Shown here piece after piece: positions 8,593 to 17,537 of a stretch of DNA of 64,000 bases. Under the pieces are notes generated by a model, which did not search any database, was not told the origin of the DNA, and saw only the letters and a list, made by a program, of their open reading frames with translations. Numbering within the stretch: position 1 is the stretch's first letter; every line of letters begins with the position of its first letter. The translations under genes were made by a program, and so were the position numbers. This stretch comes from Ornithinibacillus gellani (GTDB lineage: Bacteria; Bacillota; Bacilli; Bacillales; Amphibacillaceae): assembly GCF_003730295.1 (NCBI RefSeq), contig NZ_QTSZ01000005.1, positions 62,001 through 126,000 on the forward strand, written 5' to 3'.

Positions 8593-9540
8593 CTATTTCA
8601 GGTTGAATATTTCTTGGATTTCTTGTACTTTTGCACGCGATAATGGAATAGTGGATTCATTTTTATTTTGCAGCTTTAAAGAATATGTATTTTTTGACCA
8701 TGTGATAATTTCCCTTACTTTTTGCAAATTAACAATATAAGATCGGTGGCAACGGTAAAACCCATATAATTCCAGTTTCTTCTCTACATCTGCCAAAGAG
8801 GAATCCATCAAATAAGATTCATCATTGATGACAATCGAAGACTTTCCCTCCTGACTTTCAATATAATCAATTTCTGTTGGATCGAATAAAATAACCTTGT
8901 CATCCAGCTTTGCATGAATTTTAAATAAATCAGCAATTCTCGGTGTGTGTCGATCCGGTGCTGCAACTTCTACCGCCTGCTCTTCCTGCTCTGTTTGTAC
9001 TTCCTGCACACTATTTTCATTTAGTTTGTATACCTTATCTGTTAACATAATGGCCTGTTCCAAATTAGAAACAACGACAAGTACGGTTTGATTGGCTTTG
9101 ATTAAATAATCTGTCAGCTCCATAAATACATTCACTGTTTCCACATCGACCCCGTGAATGGGCTCCATCCAAATATAATGCGCTACATCCATTAAAAAAT
9201 ATTTAGCATAGGCCACACGCCGTAATTCAGATGGCGTCAGTTGCTTTAACCGTTTTTTCGAACAGACATGCAGCCTGCACATTACCATTAACTCTGGAAA
9301 CGGAAGCTCGGATCCAAACCACTTATGATAAAAACGTACATTTTCTTCAACGGTTAGCCGCTCATAAAGCCCCATCTCCGCCTCAAATATTTCCAGCTTT
9401 TTTTCATGCGAAAAATAATGTATCAGGGCAGCCTGTACCGAAGCATGACTATAAATAGCTGTTAATTCCGATTGCGGTATCGTAATCGAAAAAGCAGGCA
9501 AATTGTCCGATCCTTCTTTGTTCTCCAATACAAATGACAT
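8593..9540 (-). CDS. LytTR regulator with degenerate ABC-ATPase N-terminal domain
   Basis: A 315-residue protein. Residues 1-175 resemble an ABC ATPase that has lost catalysis: no Walker A is present, the signature is LTPSELRR instead of LSGGQ, and Walker B is YIWMEPIHGVD in which the aspartate is replaced. The C-terminal part from about 205 is a LytTR DNA-binding domain (IDYIESQEGKSSIVI, then YRCHRSYIVNLQKVREI). It lies upstream of, and co-directional with, the ABC ATPase-permease pair, and probably controls it. The dead ATPase part may sense nucleotide or the transporter; this is inference. Confidence 0.85.
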   Translation of the reverse strand: MSFVLENKEGSDNLPAFSITIPQSELTAIYSHASVQAALIHYFSHEKKLEIFEAEMGLYERLTVEENVRFYHKWFGSELPFPELMVMCRLHVCSKKRLKQLTPSELRRVAYAKYFLMDVAHYIWMEPIHGVDVETVNVFMELTDYLIKANQTVLVVVSNLEQAIMLTDKVYKLNENSVQEVQTEQEEQAVEVAAPDRHTPRIADLFKIHAKLDDKVILFDPTEIDYIESQEGKSSIVINDESYLMDSSLADVEKKLELYGFYRCHRSYIVNLQKVREIITWSKNTYSLKLQNKNESTIPLSRAKVQEIQEIFNLK

Positions 9541-9571
9541 GGTTTACACCTCACATTTACAAAAACATATA

Positions 9572-10627
9572 TTAAAGTAAATCTTCCATACTTTTTTTAC
9601 TTGTGGAACGGATGATATGCCATACCATCCCGATAAAGCCAAATATCCATGCACCAAGTGCGATGACAAACATAATCTTTGGTATGACCATTAAAAAGGA
9701 AACATCCAGCGCTTTGGAAAATTGATACGTGCTCGTCGTATACATGGCAAGCGGAAACGCCATTCCCCAATATTGCGGATCATAATGAAAAGGATAATGG
9801 TGTATCAAATGTCGCCAAATAGCGAGAATGAACAAAAGAGGAATCCACCATGTACCTGTAATCCAGAAAAACAAAGTAAATCCTTTTAAAAATGGGGTTA
9901 TCTCGTTAACCAATGGCGACAAGTCGGCCTGTAAAATTAAGGTTGCTCCTGCAAGCGTCGTAATAGCAACTGCCCCCATATTTATCCAATAAGGCGGTGT
10001 TAATGCCTCGAATTTAAATTCAACAAACGTAAAGCGATAAAATATTAAAGTAATTATATTTAAATAAAGCATACATCCTAAAAAGTACATAGCCAATGTA
10101 AAAAATAAGATGATGCGCTGTGTTTCACCGGCTGCGTATGGTGCCAATAATGTCCCCAAAATGGAAATCGATTGCGTCCCTACGGAGGCAATAAGCCATG
10201 CACCATTTATTCCTTCTGCAACCGATGGCTTATTTTTGCGAATTGTCACAGCTGTGAAAAAGGTATACATAATGATAACCCATAAAATAATTGCTGCAAA
10301 CCAAAGTATCCATGAAAGCTGATGGTTGCCAACAACAATAATTAATTGGCTTCCAAACACCGACGTCCCTGCCACAAGTGTAAAAAATCCCGGCCCTTTT
10401 GCATGGCTCGTGATATCTTCCACAATATTTGAGAAATAATAACGAATTCGGATCAAGGTCAACATCCACAATCCCACATAAGCCATTATATTAATGCCTA
10501 CCAAAATATAGGACAAGATCTGAAATCCCAATAAAAAAGAACAGATGGACAATGCACCGGTTGCCATCACCAATGCAAAATATCCGGAAAATAAGTGTGC
10601 TGCACTCTGTTTTAATAATTTAACCAA
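9572..10627 (-). CDS. TDT/SLAC1-family transporter (C4-dicarboxylate/tellurite resistance type)
   Basis: A 351-residue protein with about ten membrane segments over its full length. The opening HLFSGYFALVMATGALSI is typical of the TehA/Mae1 (TDT) family, which includes malate transporters and anion channels. The substrate cannot be assigned. The start is TTG (TTGGTTAAA), with AAGGGGTG six bases upstream; no ATG is available. It is a single gene on the minus strand, separated from the LytTR gene by 31 bases. Confidence 0.85.
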   Translation of the reverse strand: MVKLLKQSAAHLFSGYFALVMATGALSICSFLLGFQILSYILVGINIMAYVGLWMLTLIRIRYYFSNIVEDITSHAKGPGFFTLVAGTSVFGSQLIIVVGNHQLSWILWFAAIILWVIIMYTFFTAVTIRKNKPSVAEGINGAWLIASVGTQSISILGTLLAPYAAGETQRIILFFTLAMYFLGCMLYLNIITLIFYRFTFVEFKFEALTPPYWINMGAVAITTLAGATLILQADLSPLVNEITPFLKGFTLFFWITGTWWIPLLFILAIWRHLIHHYPFHYDPQYWGMAFPLAMYTTSTYQFSKALDVSFLMVIPKIMFVIALGAWIFGFIGMVWHIIRSTSKKSMEDLL

Positions 10628-10776
10628 TGACTACACCCCTTGCTGCATAACCAATACATATCTATTTAAGATTATCACAGTCATAAACTTGTGAACAGAC
10701 AGGATCGAATCGATAGGACAAACAGCGTTAAAAAGATACCTGTCCTCCCTGGACGGAGGGTACAGAAGGATAAAAA

Positions 10777-10927
10777 GTGAAACTTCAATCAGTGGGGTTT
10801 TTCGCACTTCCCCCACTGATTGTTAGTTGAACCAATCAGGCCTCTGTTGATCTCCCACACTTACCATTCTTGTTTTTCAACAAAAATTCTTGCATTGGGG
10901 GTCTTACAGCCAGTTAATCTGTGATAA
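10777..10927 (+). repeat. Two-hairpin intergenic repeat
   Basis: It starts GTGAAACTTCAATCAGTGGGG and ends ACAGCCAGTTAATCTGTGATAA. The first hairpin is intact (AATCAGTGGGG/CCCCACTGATT). The left arm of the second is shortened (TACTGGC is missing), so only its CCCAC/GTGGG-type part can pair. It is preceded by GGATAAAAA. Confidence 0.85.
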
Positions 10928-11214
10928 GCGATTATGTACAAGATAAAGTAATTTCCATCTCTAACATCGGCTCATAGTGAAATATGCGAATGTATCGGAT
11001 CATATACGGTAATTTTGAGTTTGTTCTTTCAACTCTATTCCTCTATACTCCTTATGTGGTCTTTTTGTCTTTTATTATATATCATGCCTCCACTGGCACA
11101 AATTTACAGACTTCAGCATAGCGTCATTAGAAGTTCCTATTCCAGATTCACCCATTTTCATGCTATAAATGACTAGTCATTATTCGGGAAGCATCCATAG
11201 ACCGATAGGATACC
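10928..11214. other. Intergenic stretch without a gene; holds a perfect 14-bp palindrome
   Basis: No credible reading frame was found on either strand. AATGACTAGTCATT at 11168-11181 is a perfect 14-bp palindrome of the kind bound by TetR- or MarR-like repressors. Its only near neighbour is a terminator and a decayed gene. Confidence 0.4.
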
Positions 11215-11257
11215 AAACTATTTTCCGTATTTGTAAAAACTGGAGAATAGTTTTTTT
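11215..11257 (+). terminator. Orphan terminator hairpin
   Basis: AAACTATTTTCC pairs with GGAGAATAGTTT (one mismatch) around a 15-nt loop and runs into TTTTTTT. No gene lies upstream on the plus strand for 4.4 kb, so it may close a lost gene or a small RNA. Confidence 0.55.
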
Positions 11258-11263
11258 CAATGG

Positions 11264-11564
11264 TTTATAATTAGAATCAAATTGCTTACAGAAGAAGGCC
11301 AGAAATGGATGTGGCATTTTTTGGGGAACAGAAGATTTTTCCTACAAAGAATGGGAAGTAAAAGCATTTAAACAAGGTGATAAAAAGAACACGATAAACC
11401 CAATAACATTCAAAGATGAAGCATTATCCCCTCTTGATGATAAAATTTATGGACATGCTCGTTCCACAGTATTGTTTCCATCATCAGAACTTTGGAAGAT
11501 ACAGGTTTATATTGGTGGATAATTTTTTGACGAAATTACCGTTGATATTAACGTAAATGATTGA
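11264..11564 (+). pseudogene. Decayed C-terminal part of a DUF4871-type protein
   Basis: Reading on the plus strand gives TEEGQKWMWHF, then, after a one-base frame change inside TTTTTTGGGG (11317-11326), WGTEDFSYKEW and a 60-residue continuation to LWKIQVYIGG. A TAA at 11520 then interrupts, and the frame continues FFDEITVDINVND before TGA. With one T fewer and the TAA restored to a sense codon the protein would be continuous. The KWMWHFWG block and the late LW..QVYIGG block resemble YhfM/DUF4871 lipoproteins of bacilli. The N-terminal half and start are missing. Confidence 0.7.
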
Positions 11565-11724
11565 CTGGCCATTACAAATACTAAACAACTTAATAATGAT
11601 AGAAGAATTTTTTTTGAAATCCCGTTTAAACCTTGCTATAATTACTCTTGTGCAAGAATATGAATTTGAAATAAACCCCAAACATTTGTATCTTGCAAAT
11701 ACAAAATGACAGGTGGTAAACAGA

Positions 11725-12711
11725 TTGGAAAGTAAACAGGATTATCAGGTTTTATTGTATTACAACTATGTGCATATTGAGGATCCGGAAGCATTCGCTA
11801 CGGAACATTTACAGTTCTGTAAGGATCTTGAATTAAAAGGAAGAATCCTTGTCGCACATGAAGGGATTAACGGTACTGTTTCTGGAACAATGGAACAGAC
11901 ACAAAAGTATATGGATTCCATGCATAACGATGCGCGTTTTGCCGATATGGTATTCAAAGTGGATGCACATGATGGCCATGCATTCAAAAAAATGCATGTA
12001 CGCCCTCGAAAAGAATTGGTTACACTTCGATTAGAAGATGACATCAATCCACTGGAAACGACTGGACAATATTTAGAGCCAAAAGATTTTTTTGCAGCTT
12101 TACAAGATGAAAACACAGTCGTATTGGATGCCCGTAATGATTATGAATTTGATCTTGGTCATTTTCGTGGTGCGATTCGTCCAGATATTGAAACGTTCCG
12201 AGAGTTGCCGGATTGGGTGAGGGAAAATCGCCATTTAATTGAAGGTAAGCGCATTTTAACCTACTGTACTGGCGGAATCCGTTGTGAAAAGTTCTCCGGA
12301 TGGCTGGTTAAAGAAGGCTTTGAAGATGTGGCCCAGCTTCACGGTGGTATTGTTACTTACGGAAAAGACCCTGAAGTTCAAGGGGAACTTTGGGATGGAA
12401 AATGCTACGTATTCGATGAGCGAATTTCCGTACCAGTTAACCAAAAGGAACATGTTATTGTTGGGGTTGACTATTTTGATGGACAGCCTTGTGAACGATA
12501 TGTTAACTGTGCAAACCCTGAATGTAACCGACAAATTTTATGCTCTGAGGAAAATGAACATAAATATTTGCGTGGTTGTTCCCACGAATGCCGTGTCAGC
12601 CCACGCAATATGTATGTGAAAGAACATAATCTTTCAACCGAGGAAGTTCAGGCACGTTTGGATGCACTCGAACAAGATACAGATACTGCTAATATAAAAC
12701 AAGAAGCTTAA
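11725..12711 (+). CDS. trhO: tRNA uridine(34) hydroxylase, rhodanese family
   Basis: This 328-residue protein makes 5-hydroxyuridine at position 34 of tRNA. The N-terminal domain (about 1-95) has the [10 protein letters not shown] motif. The central rhodanese domain (about 115-220) carries the active-site Cys in [10 protein letters not shown]. The C-terminal part is a Cys-rich metal-binding tail ([12 protein letters not shown], then CSHEC). AGGTGG ends 8 bases before TTG 11725, so TTG is preferred to GTG 11713, which lies inside that site. It is a monocistronic unit closed by a strong terminator. Confidence 0.93.
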   Translation: MESKQDYQVLLYYNYVHIEDPEAFATEHLQFCKDLELKGRILVAHEGINGTVSGTMEQTQKYMDSMHNDARFADMVFKVDAHDGHAFKKMHVRPRKELVTLRLEDDINPLETTGQYLEPKDFFAALQDENTVVLDARNDYEFDLGHFRGAIRPDIETFRELPDWVRENRHLIEGKRILTYCTGGIRCEKFSGWLVKEGFEDVAQLHGGIVTYGKDPEVQGELWDGKCYVFDERISVPVNQKEHVIVGVDYFDGQPCERYVNCANPECNRQILCSEENEHKYLRGCSHECRVSPRNMYVKEHNLSTEEVQARLDALEQDTDTANIKQEA

Positions 12712-12720
12712 AATAGAACG

Positions 12721-12754
12721 AGCACGCTACCGGAAGCAGGTAGCGTGCTTTTTA
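12721..12754 (+). terminator. Terminator after trhO
   Basis: AGCACGCTACC and GGTAGCGTGCT form a perfect 11-bp stem around GGAAGCA, followed by TTTTT. Confidence 0.95.
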
Positions 12755-12888
12755 TATATTGAAAATCGTATAACCATACATCGTTTGACTTCACAAATGT
12801 GGCAGGCTAAACTGAAACCAAAGTAAAGATGCGTAAAAATATGAATCGAGATCTTCGTTTAAAGTTTGCTGTTTTTATGCTGATTTTT

Positions 12889-13498
12889 TGACGGTTCGAT
12901 GACTTTCGTTTAGTTTTACTCGTTCACCCGCTGTTTTTTTGACGGTTCGACGACTTGCGTTTAGTTTTCTATACTTACCCACTGATTTTTTGACGGTTCG
13001 ATGACTTTCGTTTAGTTTTCTATGCTCGCTCAATGATTTTTTGACGGTTCACTGACTTGCGTTTAGTTTTCTATGCTTACCCGATGTTTTTTTGACGGTT
13101 CGCTGACTTTCGTTTAGTTTTCTATACTTACTCAATGATTTTTTGACGGTTCGCTGACTTTCGTTTAGTTTTCTATACTTACTCGCTGATTTTTTGACGG
13201 TTCGATGGCTTTCGTTTAGTTTTCTATACTCACCCACTGATTTTGACGGTTCGATGGCTTTCGTTTAGTTTTCTATACTTACCCACTGTTTTCTTGACGG
13301 TTCACTGACTTGCGTTTAGTTTTCTATACTTACCCGATGATTTTTTGACGGTTCGATGGCTTTCGTTTAGTTTTCTATACTTACCCACTGTTTTCTTGAC
13401 GGTTCGACGGCTTTCGTTTAGTTTTACTCGTTCACCCACTGATTTTTTGACGGTTCACTGACTTGCGTTTAGTTTTCTATGCTTACCCACTGATTTTG
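12889..13498. repeat. Twelve-unit tandem array, 51-bp period, TGACGGTTC family
   Basis: TGACGGTTC starts at 12889, 12940, 12991, 13042, 13093, 13144, 13195, 13244, 13295, 13346, 13397 and 13448. All steps are 51 bases except one of 49. Units share TGACGGTTCG, then CTTTCGTTTAGTTTTCTATA. Variable positions recur in different units (ACTTTC/ACTTGC/GCTTTC; TATACTTACCC/CGTTCACCC). The minus strand stays open over several units as a 17-residue repeat with core KLNESQRTVKKS. The 49-bp unit breaks the frame and there is no ribosome binding site, so coding is unlikely. Confidence 0.93.
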
Positions 13499-13606
13499 TT
13501 CACTGCTTTGCGCGCTTCATTCTCTGTACTTTTCATCCAAATTCTTGACGATTAGAGACAGTCTTGTCTTCATAAGGAATAATGATATTTCAAAAGGAGG
13601 ATGCTT

Positions 13607-14086
13607 GTGGGGATTTATCAATTTTCTGCAAAAACGATTTCAGGTCACGACCAATCATTATCTGATTACAGAGGAAAAGTATTGCTGATTGTCAATACTG
13701 CGAGCAAATGTGGGTTCACACCACAGCTGGAAGGATTGCAAGCACTTTATGATAGTTTTCATCATAATGGCTTTGAAATTCTTGGCTTTCCTTGCAATCA
13801 ATTTGCCAATCAGGACCCAGGTTCCGATGAGGAAATTGAGTCTTTTTGTCAGCAAAATTATGGTGTTTCCTTTCCGATGTTTTCCAAAGTAGATGTAAAA
13901 GGAGAACGTGCTCATCCACTTTTTCAGTATCTTACGTGGGAAGCGAAGGGATTCATTACAAAGCAAATCAAATGGAACTTTACCAAGTTTCTAATCGGTA
14001 AGGATGGCGAGGTTATTAATCGATATGCTCCGCAAACCAAGCCGGAACAGCTGAAAGAAGATATTGAAAAAGCATTACAAAAATAA
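13607..14086 (+). CDS. bsaA: Glutathione peroxidase-family thiol peroxidase
   Basis: A 159-residue peroxidase of the GPx fold. The peroxidatic Cys is in NTASKCGFTPQ (residue 34 or near it), with the Gln of CNQFANQDPG and the Trp-Asn of IKWNFTKFLI completing the catalytic site. Bacilli use Cys, not selenocysteine, and usually thioredoxin as reductant. GTG 13607 is chosen because AGGAGG ends 6 bases upstream; ATG 13601 abuts that site. A two-hairpin repeat begins two bases after the stop codon. Confidence 0.9.
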   Translation: MGIYQFSAKTISGHDQSLSDYRGKVLLIVNTASKCGFTPQLEGLQALYDSFHHNGFEILGFPCNQFANQDPGSDEEIESFCQQNYGVSFPMFSKVDVKGERAHPLFQYLTWEAKGFITKQIKWNFTKFLIGKDGEVINRYAPQTKPEQLKEDIEKALQK

Positions 14087-14087
14087 A

Positions 14088-14239
14088 GTGAAACTTCAAT
14101 CAGTGGGGGTTTTCGCACTACCTCCACCGATTGTTAATTGAACGAATCAGGCCTTTACTGGCTGTTGATCTCCCACTTACAATTCTGGTTATCATCAAAA
14201 ATGCTGGAAGTGGGGGCTTACAGCCAGTTAATCTGTGAT
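14088..14239 (+). repeat. Two-hairpin intergenic repeat
   Basis: It begins GTGAAACTTC directly behind AATAA of the bsaA stop region and ends CAGCCAGTTAATCTGTGA. Both hairpins are present: CAATCAGTGGGGG pairs with ACCTCCACCGATTG with mismatches, and ACTGGCTGT with ACAGCCAGT. Confidence 0.88.
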
Positions 14240-14243
14240 CAAC

Positions 14244-14299
14244 AACAAACATGCAGACCCGGGATCCACGTTACGGATTCTCGGTCTGCATGTTTGTTT
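14244..14299. terminator. Terminator between bsaA and proS
   Basis: ACAAACATGCAGACC and GGTCTGCATGTTTGT form a perfect 15-bp stem with a 25-nt loop. TTTT follows on the plus strand. It ends 11 bases from the proS stop codon and can serve both convergent genes. Confidence 0.85.
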
Positions 14300-14309
14300 T
14301 AGAATCATT

Positions 14310-15749
14310 TTAGTAGGCTCTTGCCCAATAGACCAATTCTTTTGCTTCTTTTCCACAGCATACACAGGTTTCTGAAACCTTCTCCTGTTCAAATGGAATA
14401 CACCGGGATGTTGCAGATGTTTCTTCTTTAATTTTCTCTTCACATGCTGTATCTCCACACCACATGGCTTTGATAAAGCCTGATTTTTCATCAAGCGTTT
14501 GTTTAAACTCATCCATATCAGCAGCAACGTTTGTCATCATTTCACGGTGCGCAAATGCTTTATCGAATAGATCCTGTTGAATCTCTTCCAATAATGCTGG
14601 AAGACGAACTTCCAGATCATCGATAGAAACGAATTCTTTTTCACCTGTATCTCTTCTCGCGAGGACAACTTGATTCTTTTCAATATCGCGTGGTCCCATC
14701 TCAATTCGAACTGGAATTCCCTTCATTTCATACTCATTGAATTTCCAGCCGGGCATTTTATCACTTGCATCAATATCTACACGAATCAGATTTTTTAACT
14801 TGTCACGTAAATCATAGGCTTTATCAAGTACGCCTTCTTTATGCTGTGCAATCGGCACAATCATCGCTTGTGTCGGTGCGATTCGTGGAGGAATAACCAA
14901 ACCACGGTTATCACCATGAACCATAATCAACGCGCCGATAATTCTAGTCGTAATTCCCCAAGACGTCTGGTGGACATATTGCTGTTTCCCATTTTTATCT
15001 AAATAGGTAATATCAAATGCCTCAGCAAATCCTGACCCGAAGTGATGGGATGTTCCTGATTGAAGCGCACGACCATCATGCATTAACGTTTCAATAGTGA
15101 GGGTATATTTGGCGCCGGCGAACTTTTCTTTTTCCGTTTTTTTACCACGTAGAACTGGAATAGCTAGTTCATTTTCAACCACGTCTGCATACATTTCCAG
15201 CATCCGATTGGTTTCTTCAGCTGCCTCTTCATCTGTCGCATGTGCAGTATGCCCTTCCTGCCATAGGAACTCAAGAGAGCGTAAGAATGGACGTGTTGTT
15301 TTTTCCCAGCGGACCACGTTTGCCCATTGATTATACAGCATTGGCAGGTCACGATAGGAGTGAATATTGTTGGAATAGTACTCACAGAATAATACTTCGG
15401 AAGTAGGACGTACAACGAGACGCTCATGTAGTTCTTCCTCACCGCCATGGGTTACCCATGCCACTTCAGGTGCAAAGCCTTCCACATGATCCTTTTCCTT
15501 CTGCAATAAGCTTTCCGGAATGAACAGTGGGAAATAAACGTTGGAATGACCTGTTTCTTTAATTTTTCGATCCAATTCATCGCGAATTGCTTCCCAAATC
15601 GCATAACCGTACGGACGAATAATCATGGTTCCTCGAACAGTCCCGTAATCAACCAGCTCCGCCTGTTTCACCACGTCCGTGTACCATTGTGCAAAATCAT
15701 CCTCCATGGCAGTTACTTTTTCAACAAATTGTTTATTATTTTTGCCCAT
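14310..15749 (-). CDS. proS: Prolyl-tRNA synthetase, archaeal/eukaryotic-type (ProS type 3)
   Basis: This 479-residue class II synthetase charges tRNA-Pro. Motif 2 is visible in [27 protein letters not shown], and HLA-type substrate motifs follow. The anticodon-binding domain precedes a C-terminal zinc-binding extension ([12 protein letters not shown], then [10 protein letters not shown], ending WARAY). The shape matches type 3 ProS, not the long bacterial form with an editing insertion. ATG 15749 follows AAAAGGG with about 8 bases. A T-box leader precedes it, so it is probably induced when Pro-tRNA is uncharged. Confidence 0.96.
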   Translation of the reverse strand: MGKNNKQFVEKVTAMEDDFAQWYTDVVKQAELVDYGTVRGTMIIRPYGYAIWEAIRDELDRKIKETGHSNVYFPLFIPESLLQKEKDHVEGFAPEVAWVTHGGEEELHERLVVRPTSEVLFCEYYSNNIHSYRDLPMLYNQWANVVRWEKTTRPFLRSLEFLWQEGHTAHATDEEAAEETNRMLEMYADVVENELAIPVLRGKKTEKEKFAGAKYTLTIETLMHDGRALQSGTSHHFGSGFAEAFDITYLDKNGKQQYVHQTSWGITTRIIGALIMVHGDNRGLVIPPRIAPTQAMIVPIAQHKEGVLDKAYDLRDKLKNLIRVDIDASDKMPGWKFNEYEMKGIPVRIEMGPRDIEKNQVVLARRDTGEKEFVSIDDLEVRLPALLEEIQQDLFDKAFAHREMMTNVAADMDEFKQTLDEKSGFIKAMWCGDTACEEKIKEETSATSRCIPFEQEKVSETCVCCGKEAKELVYWARAY

Positions 15750-15787
15750 TCTAAACACCCTTTTCTATATTTCATCAATTGATTTTT

Positions 15788-16035
15788 TGCATAAAAAAAG
15801 ACCCTTCCATCAAAAAGGGACCTAGGTCTGGTGGTACCACCCTTGTTTGCAGGCTGTGATTGCTAAGCCGTGCACACTTTCCTTTGATAACGGTATCTAA
15901 ACCGCGCTCGTCTTTTGGCACATACCATCGACAGCGAAACTCCAAGGCAGGTTCCGCAGCATGTCTCTGGAAAGTTACAGCAAGCCTTTCCTCTCTGAGA
16001 GAGACCATGAATACGTACTAATCCTTTTCAACGTT
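15788..16035 (-). promoter_or_regulatory. T-box riboswitch of proS
   Basis: On the minus strand the leader has the T-box core GGGTGGTACCAC. A terminator follows it (CCCTT...AAGGG then a T-run, 15788-15830). Upstream is a stem I region with AGAGA and a candidate specifier: GGAACCTGCC holds a CCT proline codon (complement of 15949-15951). Uncharged tRNA-Pro would stabilise the antiterminator. The distance to proS is about 40 bases. Confidence 0.92.
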
Positions 16036-16098
16036 TACATATAGATGTTGTAGTTAAAATATATATCGGGACGGCAATGAAGTCAAGATTAAGCCTCT

Positions 16099-16629
16099 TC
16101 ATTCCGCCTCATAAAGGGAAAATAACGTTCCAGAAACGGCCGCATTCCCCTGGTAGGTGAAGCCATTCGCCTGATAATAGGCATTGAGAACAGCATTATC
16201 CTGAATGCAATCCAAGCGTAGTTTCACTCCATGCTGCTTCGTGTACTGTTTTAACCAGCGTAATAGTTTCAGACCTAGCTGTTTTTTTTGAAAGTCGGAA
16301 TGTACGACAAAGCGATGTAAATAACAGGCAGCTTTTCCATCCTTTCCCCATAGTTCAACATCCCATTCAGATGGCTGGTCGGAAAGCTGGAAGGAAGCTG
16401 CTGCTTGCCCATGCTGATCCAATACGATCATCATCATACCTGCTGTGATTGCTGCAATTGTTTCTTCGCGGGTATCATTTTTCAGCAGATATTCCCATTG
16501 GGAAATCCCTTTTTCCATCAGTCGCCTAGCAGCTTCCACTTGCATATCCAACACGATATCCGTTTCTGCCAGTTCTGCATGGCGAATGATAAATCCCTCG
16601 CAGCTTACTTTCTCATGCTGTTGTAGCAA
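16099..16629 (-). CDS. GNAT-family N-acetyltransferase
   Basis: A 176-residue acetyltransferase. The acetyl-CoA site region is YLHRFVVHSDFQKKQLGLKLL near residue 110, with LRLDCIQDNAVLNAYYQANGF after it, typical of the GNAT fold. The Gly motif is QKKQLGLK, not the usual Q/RxxGxG/A, so it is slightly divergent. The substrate is unknown. TTG 16629 sits 8 bases after GGAGG; the in-frame ATG 16644 would place that site inside the gene. Confidence 0.8.
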   Translation of the reverse strand: MLQQHEKVSCEGFIIRHAELAETDIVLDMQVEAARRLMEKGISQWEYLLKNDTREETIAAITAGMMMIVLDQHGQAAASFQLSDQPSEWDVELWGKDGKAACYLHRFVVHSDFQKKQLGLKLLRWLKQYTKQHGVKLRLDCIQDNAVLNAYYQANGFTYQGNAAVSGTLFSLYEAE

Positions 16630-16652
16630 TTCCTTCCCCTCCATTCATTCTC

Positions 16653-17207
16653 TTACGAAACAATCGTTGCTCCTAATGTATGTTTAAAATGACCCAATGC
16701 CCATTCATGACCAGCTTGGTTAAAGCTAGCAACACCAGATTCATGAACGACTATCTGAAAGCCTTTGTTATATGCATCAACGGCAGTATGTAAAATACAA
16801 ATATCCGTACATACACCGACTAAATGGATTTCCTGGATGCCTCTTTCCCGTAGACGTAATTCCAAATCCGTCCCAGCAAATGCACTATATCGGGTTTTGT
16901 CAAAATAATAGAGTAATGAATTATCGTGATGTGTTTGATAAATTTCTTCCAGGCGACCATACAATGTTCTGCCAGCTGTTCCGATAATGTTATGTGGCGG
17001 AAACAGCTTTGATTCTGGATGATGGGTATCCCCTTCTGTATGGGCATCTATTGCCAATGCAACGAAGTCACCGTCCTGAAGAAAGGTTTCTGTTAAATCA
17101 GCTATATAGTTTTCTAGTTCCTGTCCTGGCTTTCCACAAGTTAATTTACCTTCATCCGCGACAAAATCAACGGTATAATCAATATTAATTAACGCCTTTT
17201 TTACCAA
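16653..17207 (-). CDS. pncA: Nicotinamidase (isochorismatase family)
   Basis: A 184-residue hydrolase likely converting nicotinamide to nicotinate for NAD salvage. The Asp of ALINIDYTVDF near residue 10, the metal-site block AIDAHTEGDTHHPE and the nucleophile Cys of GVCTDICILHTA fit the PncA group. KLTCGKPG in the early region resembles the Bacillus enzyme. TTG 17207 gives the usual MVKKALINID start and has GGTG nearby; ATG 17219 is the alternative. It is followed closely by the acetyltransferase gene. Confidence 0.88.
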   Translation of the reverse strand: MVKKALINIDYTVDFVADEGKLTCGKPGQELENYIADLTETFLQDGDFVALAIDAHTEGDTHHPESKLFPPHNIIGTAGRTLYGRLEEIYQTHHDNSLLYYFDKTRYSAFAGTDLELRLRERGIQEIHLVGVCTDICILHTAVDAYNKGFQIVVHESGVASFNQAGHEWALGHFKHTLGATIVS

Positions 17208-17227
17208 GTTACACACCATCCCCTGTT

Positions 17228-17515
17228 TTACTGATCGGACTGGTTGCCGCGCTTTTCTGCAAGTGGGTCGAACCCATCCCCAGTAATTTTAAATGAATCT
17301 TTTCCTTCATTTAATTCAGCTTCAAATACATCCCAGTTGGCTGCGTTCACAGCAATTAAAAAGAGTCGGTCTAATACATCCAGATGATCAATTGCCATGA
17401 TTTTTTCTCTCACGCTAGCTGGTACCTGACCAAAACGCATGTGAATCAATCCGAGTAAGTCTTCCTTTTCAGCCACGCTAATGGTGGCATGGCGGTGGTC
17501 ATGTTCATGCTCCAT
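17228..17515 (-). CDS. Small protein resembling a stand-alone DUF4351 domain
   Basis: A 95-residue protein with a His-rich start (HEHDHRH). Its core, LLGLIHMRFGQVPASVREKI then DHLDVLDRLFLIAV, fits the DUF4351 pattern usually found at the C-terminus of Rpn/PD-(D/E)XK transposase-like nucleases; here no nuclease part is attached. Family placement is by eye and uncertain. GGAGGGACGTAC precedes ATG 17515. It lies between pncA and pdxK and may be in one transcript with them. Confidence 0.7.
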   Translation of the reverse strand: MEHEHDHRHATISVAEKEDLLGLIHMRFGQVPASVREKIMAIDHLDVLDRLFLIAVNAANWDVFEAELNEGKDSFKITGDGFDPLAEKRGNQSDQ

Positions 17516-17537
17516 GTACGTCCCTCCTCTCTATTGT

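Noticed and set aside
11484-11681. 65-residue minus-strand frame before trhO
   Set aside because: Antisense to the DUF4871-type remnant; composition and lack of a start site show it is a shadow.
13049-13237. 62-residue open frame on the minus strand within the 51-bp array
   Set aside because: It arises from the multiple-of-three repeat period, has no ribosome binding site and is broken by the 49-bp unit.
12889-13498. CRISPR array
   Set aside because: The whole 51-bp period is conserved, including what would be spacers; no cas genes.
14088-14239. Two-hairpin repeat as an ordinary terminator
   Set aside because: No T-run follows either hairpin, copies occur in non-terminator positions such as hisB-hisA, and a separate terminator follows this copy.
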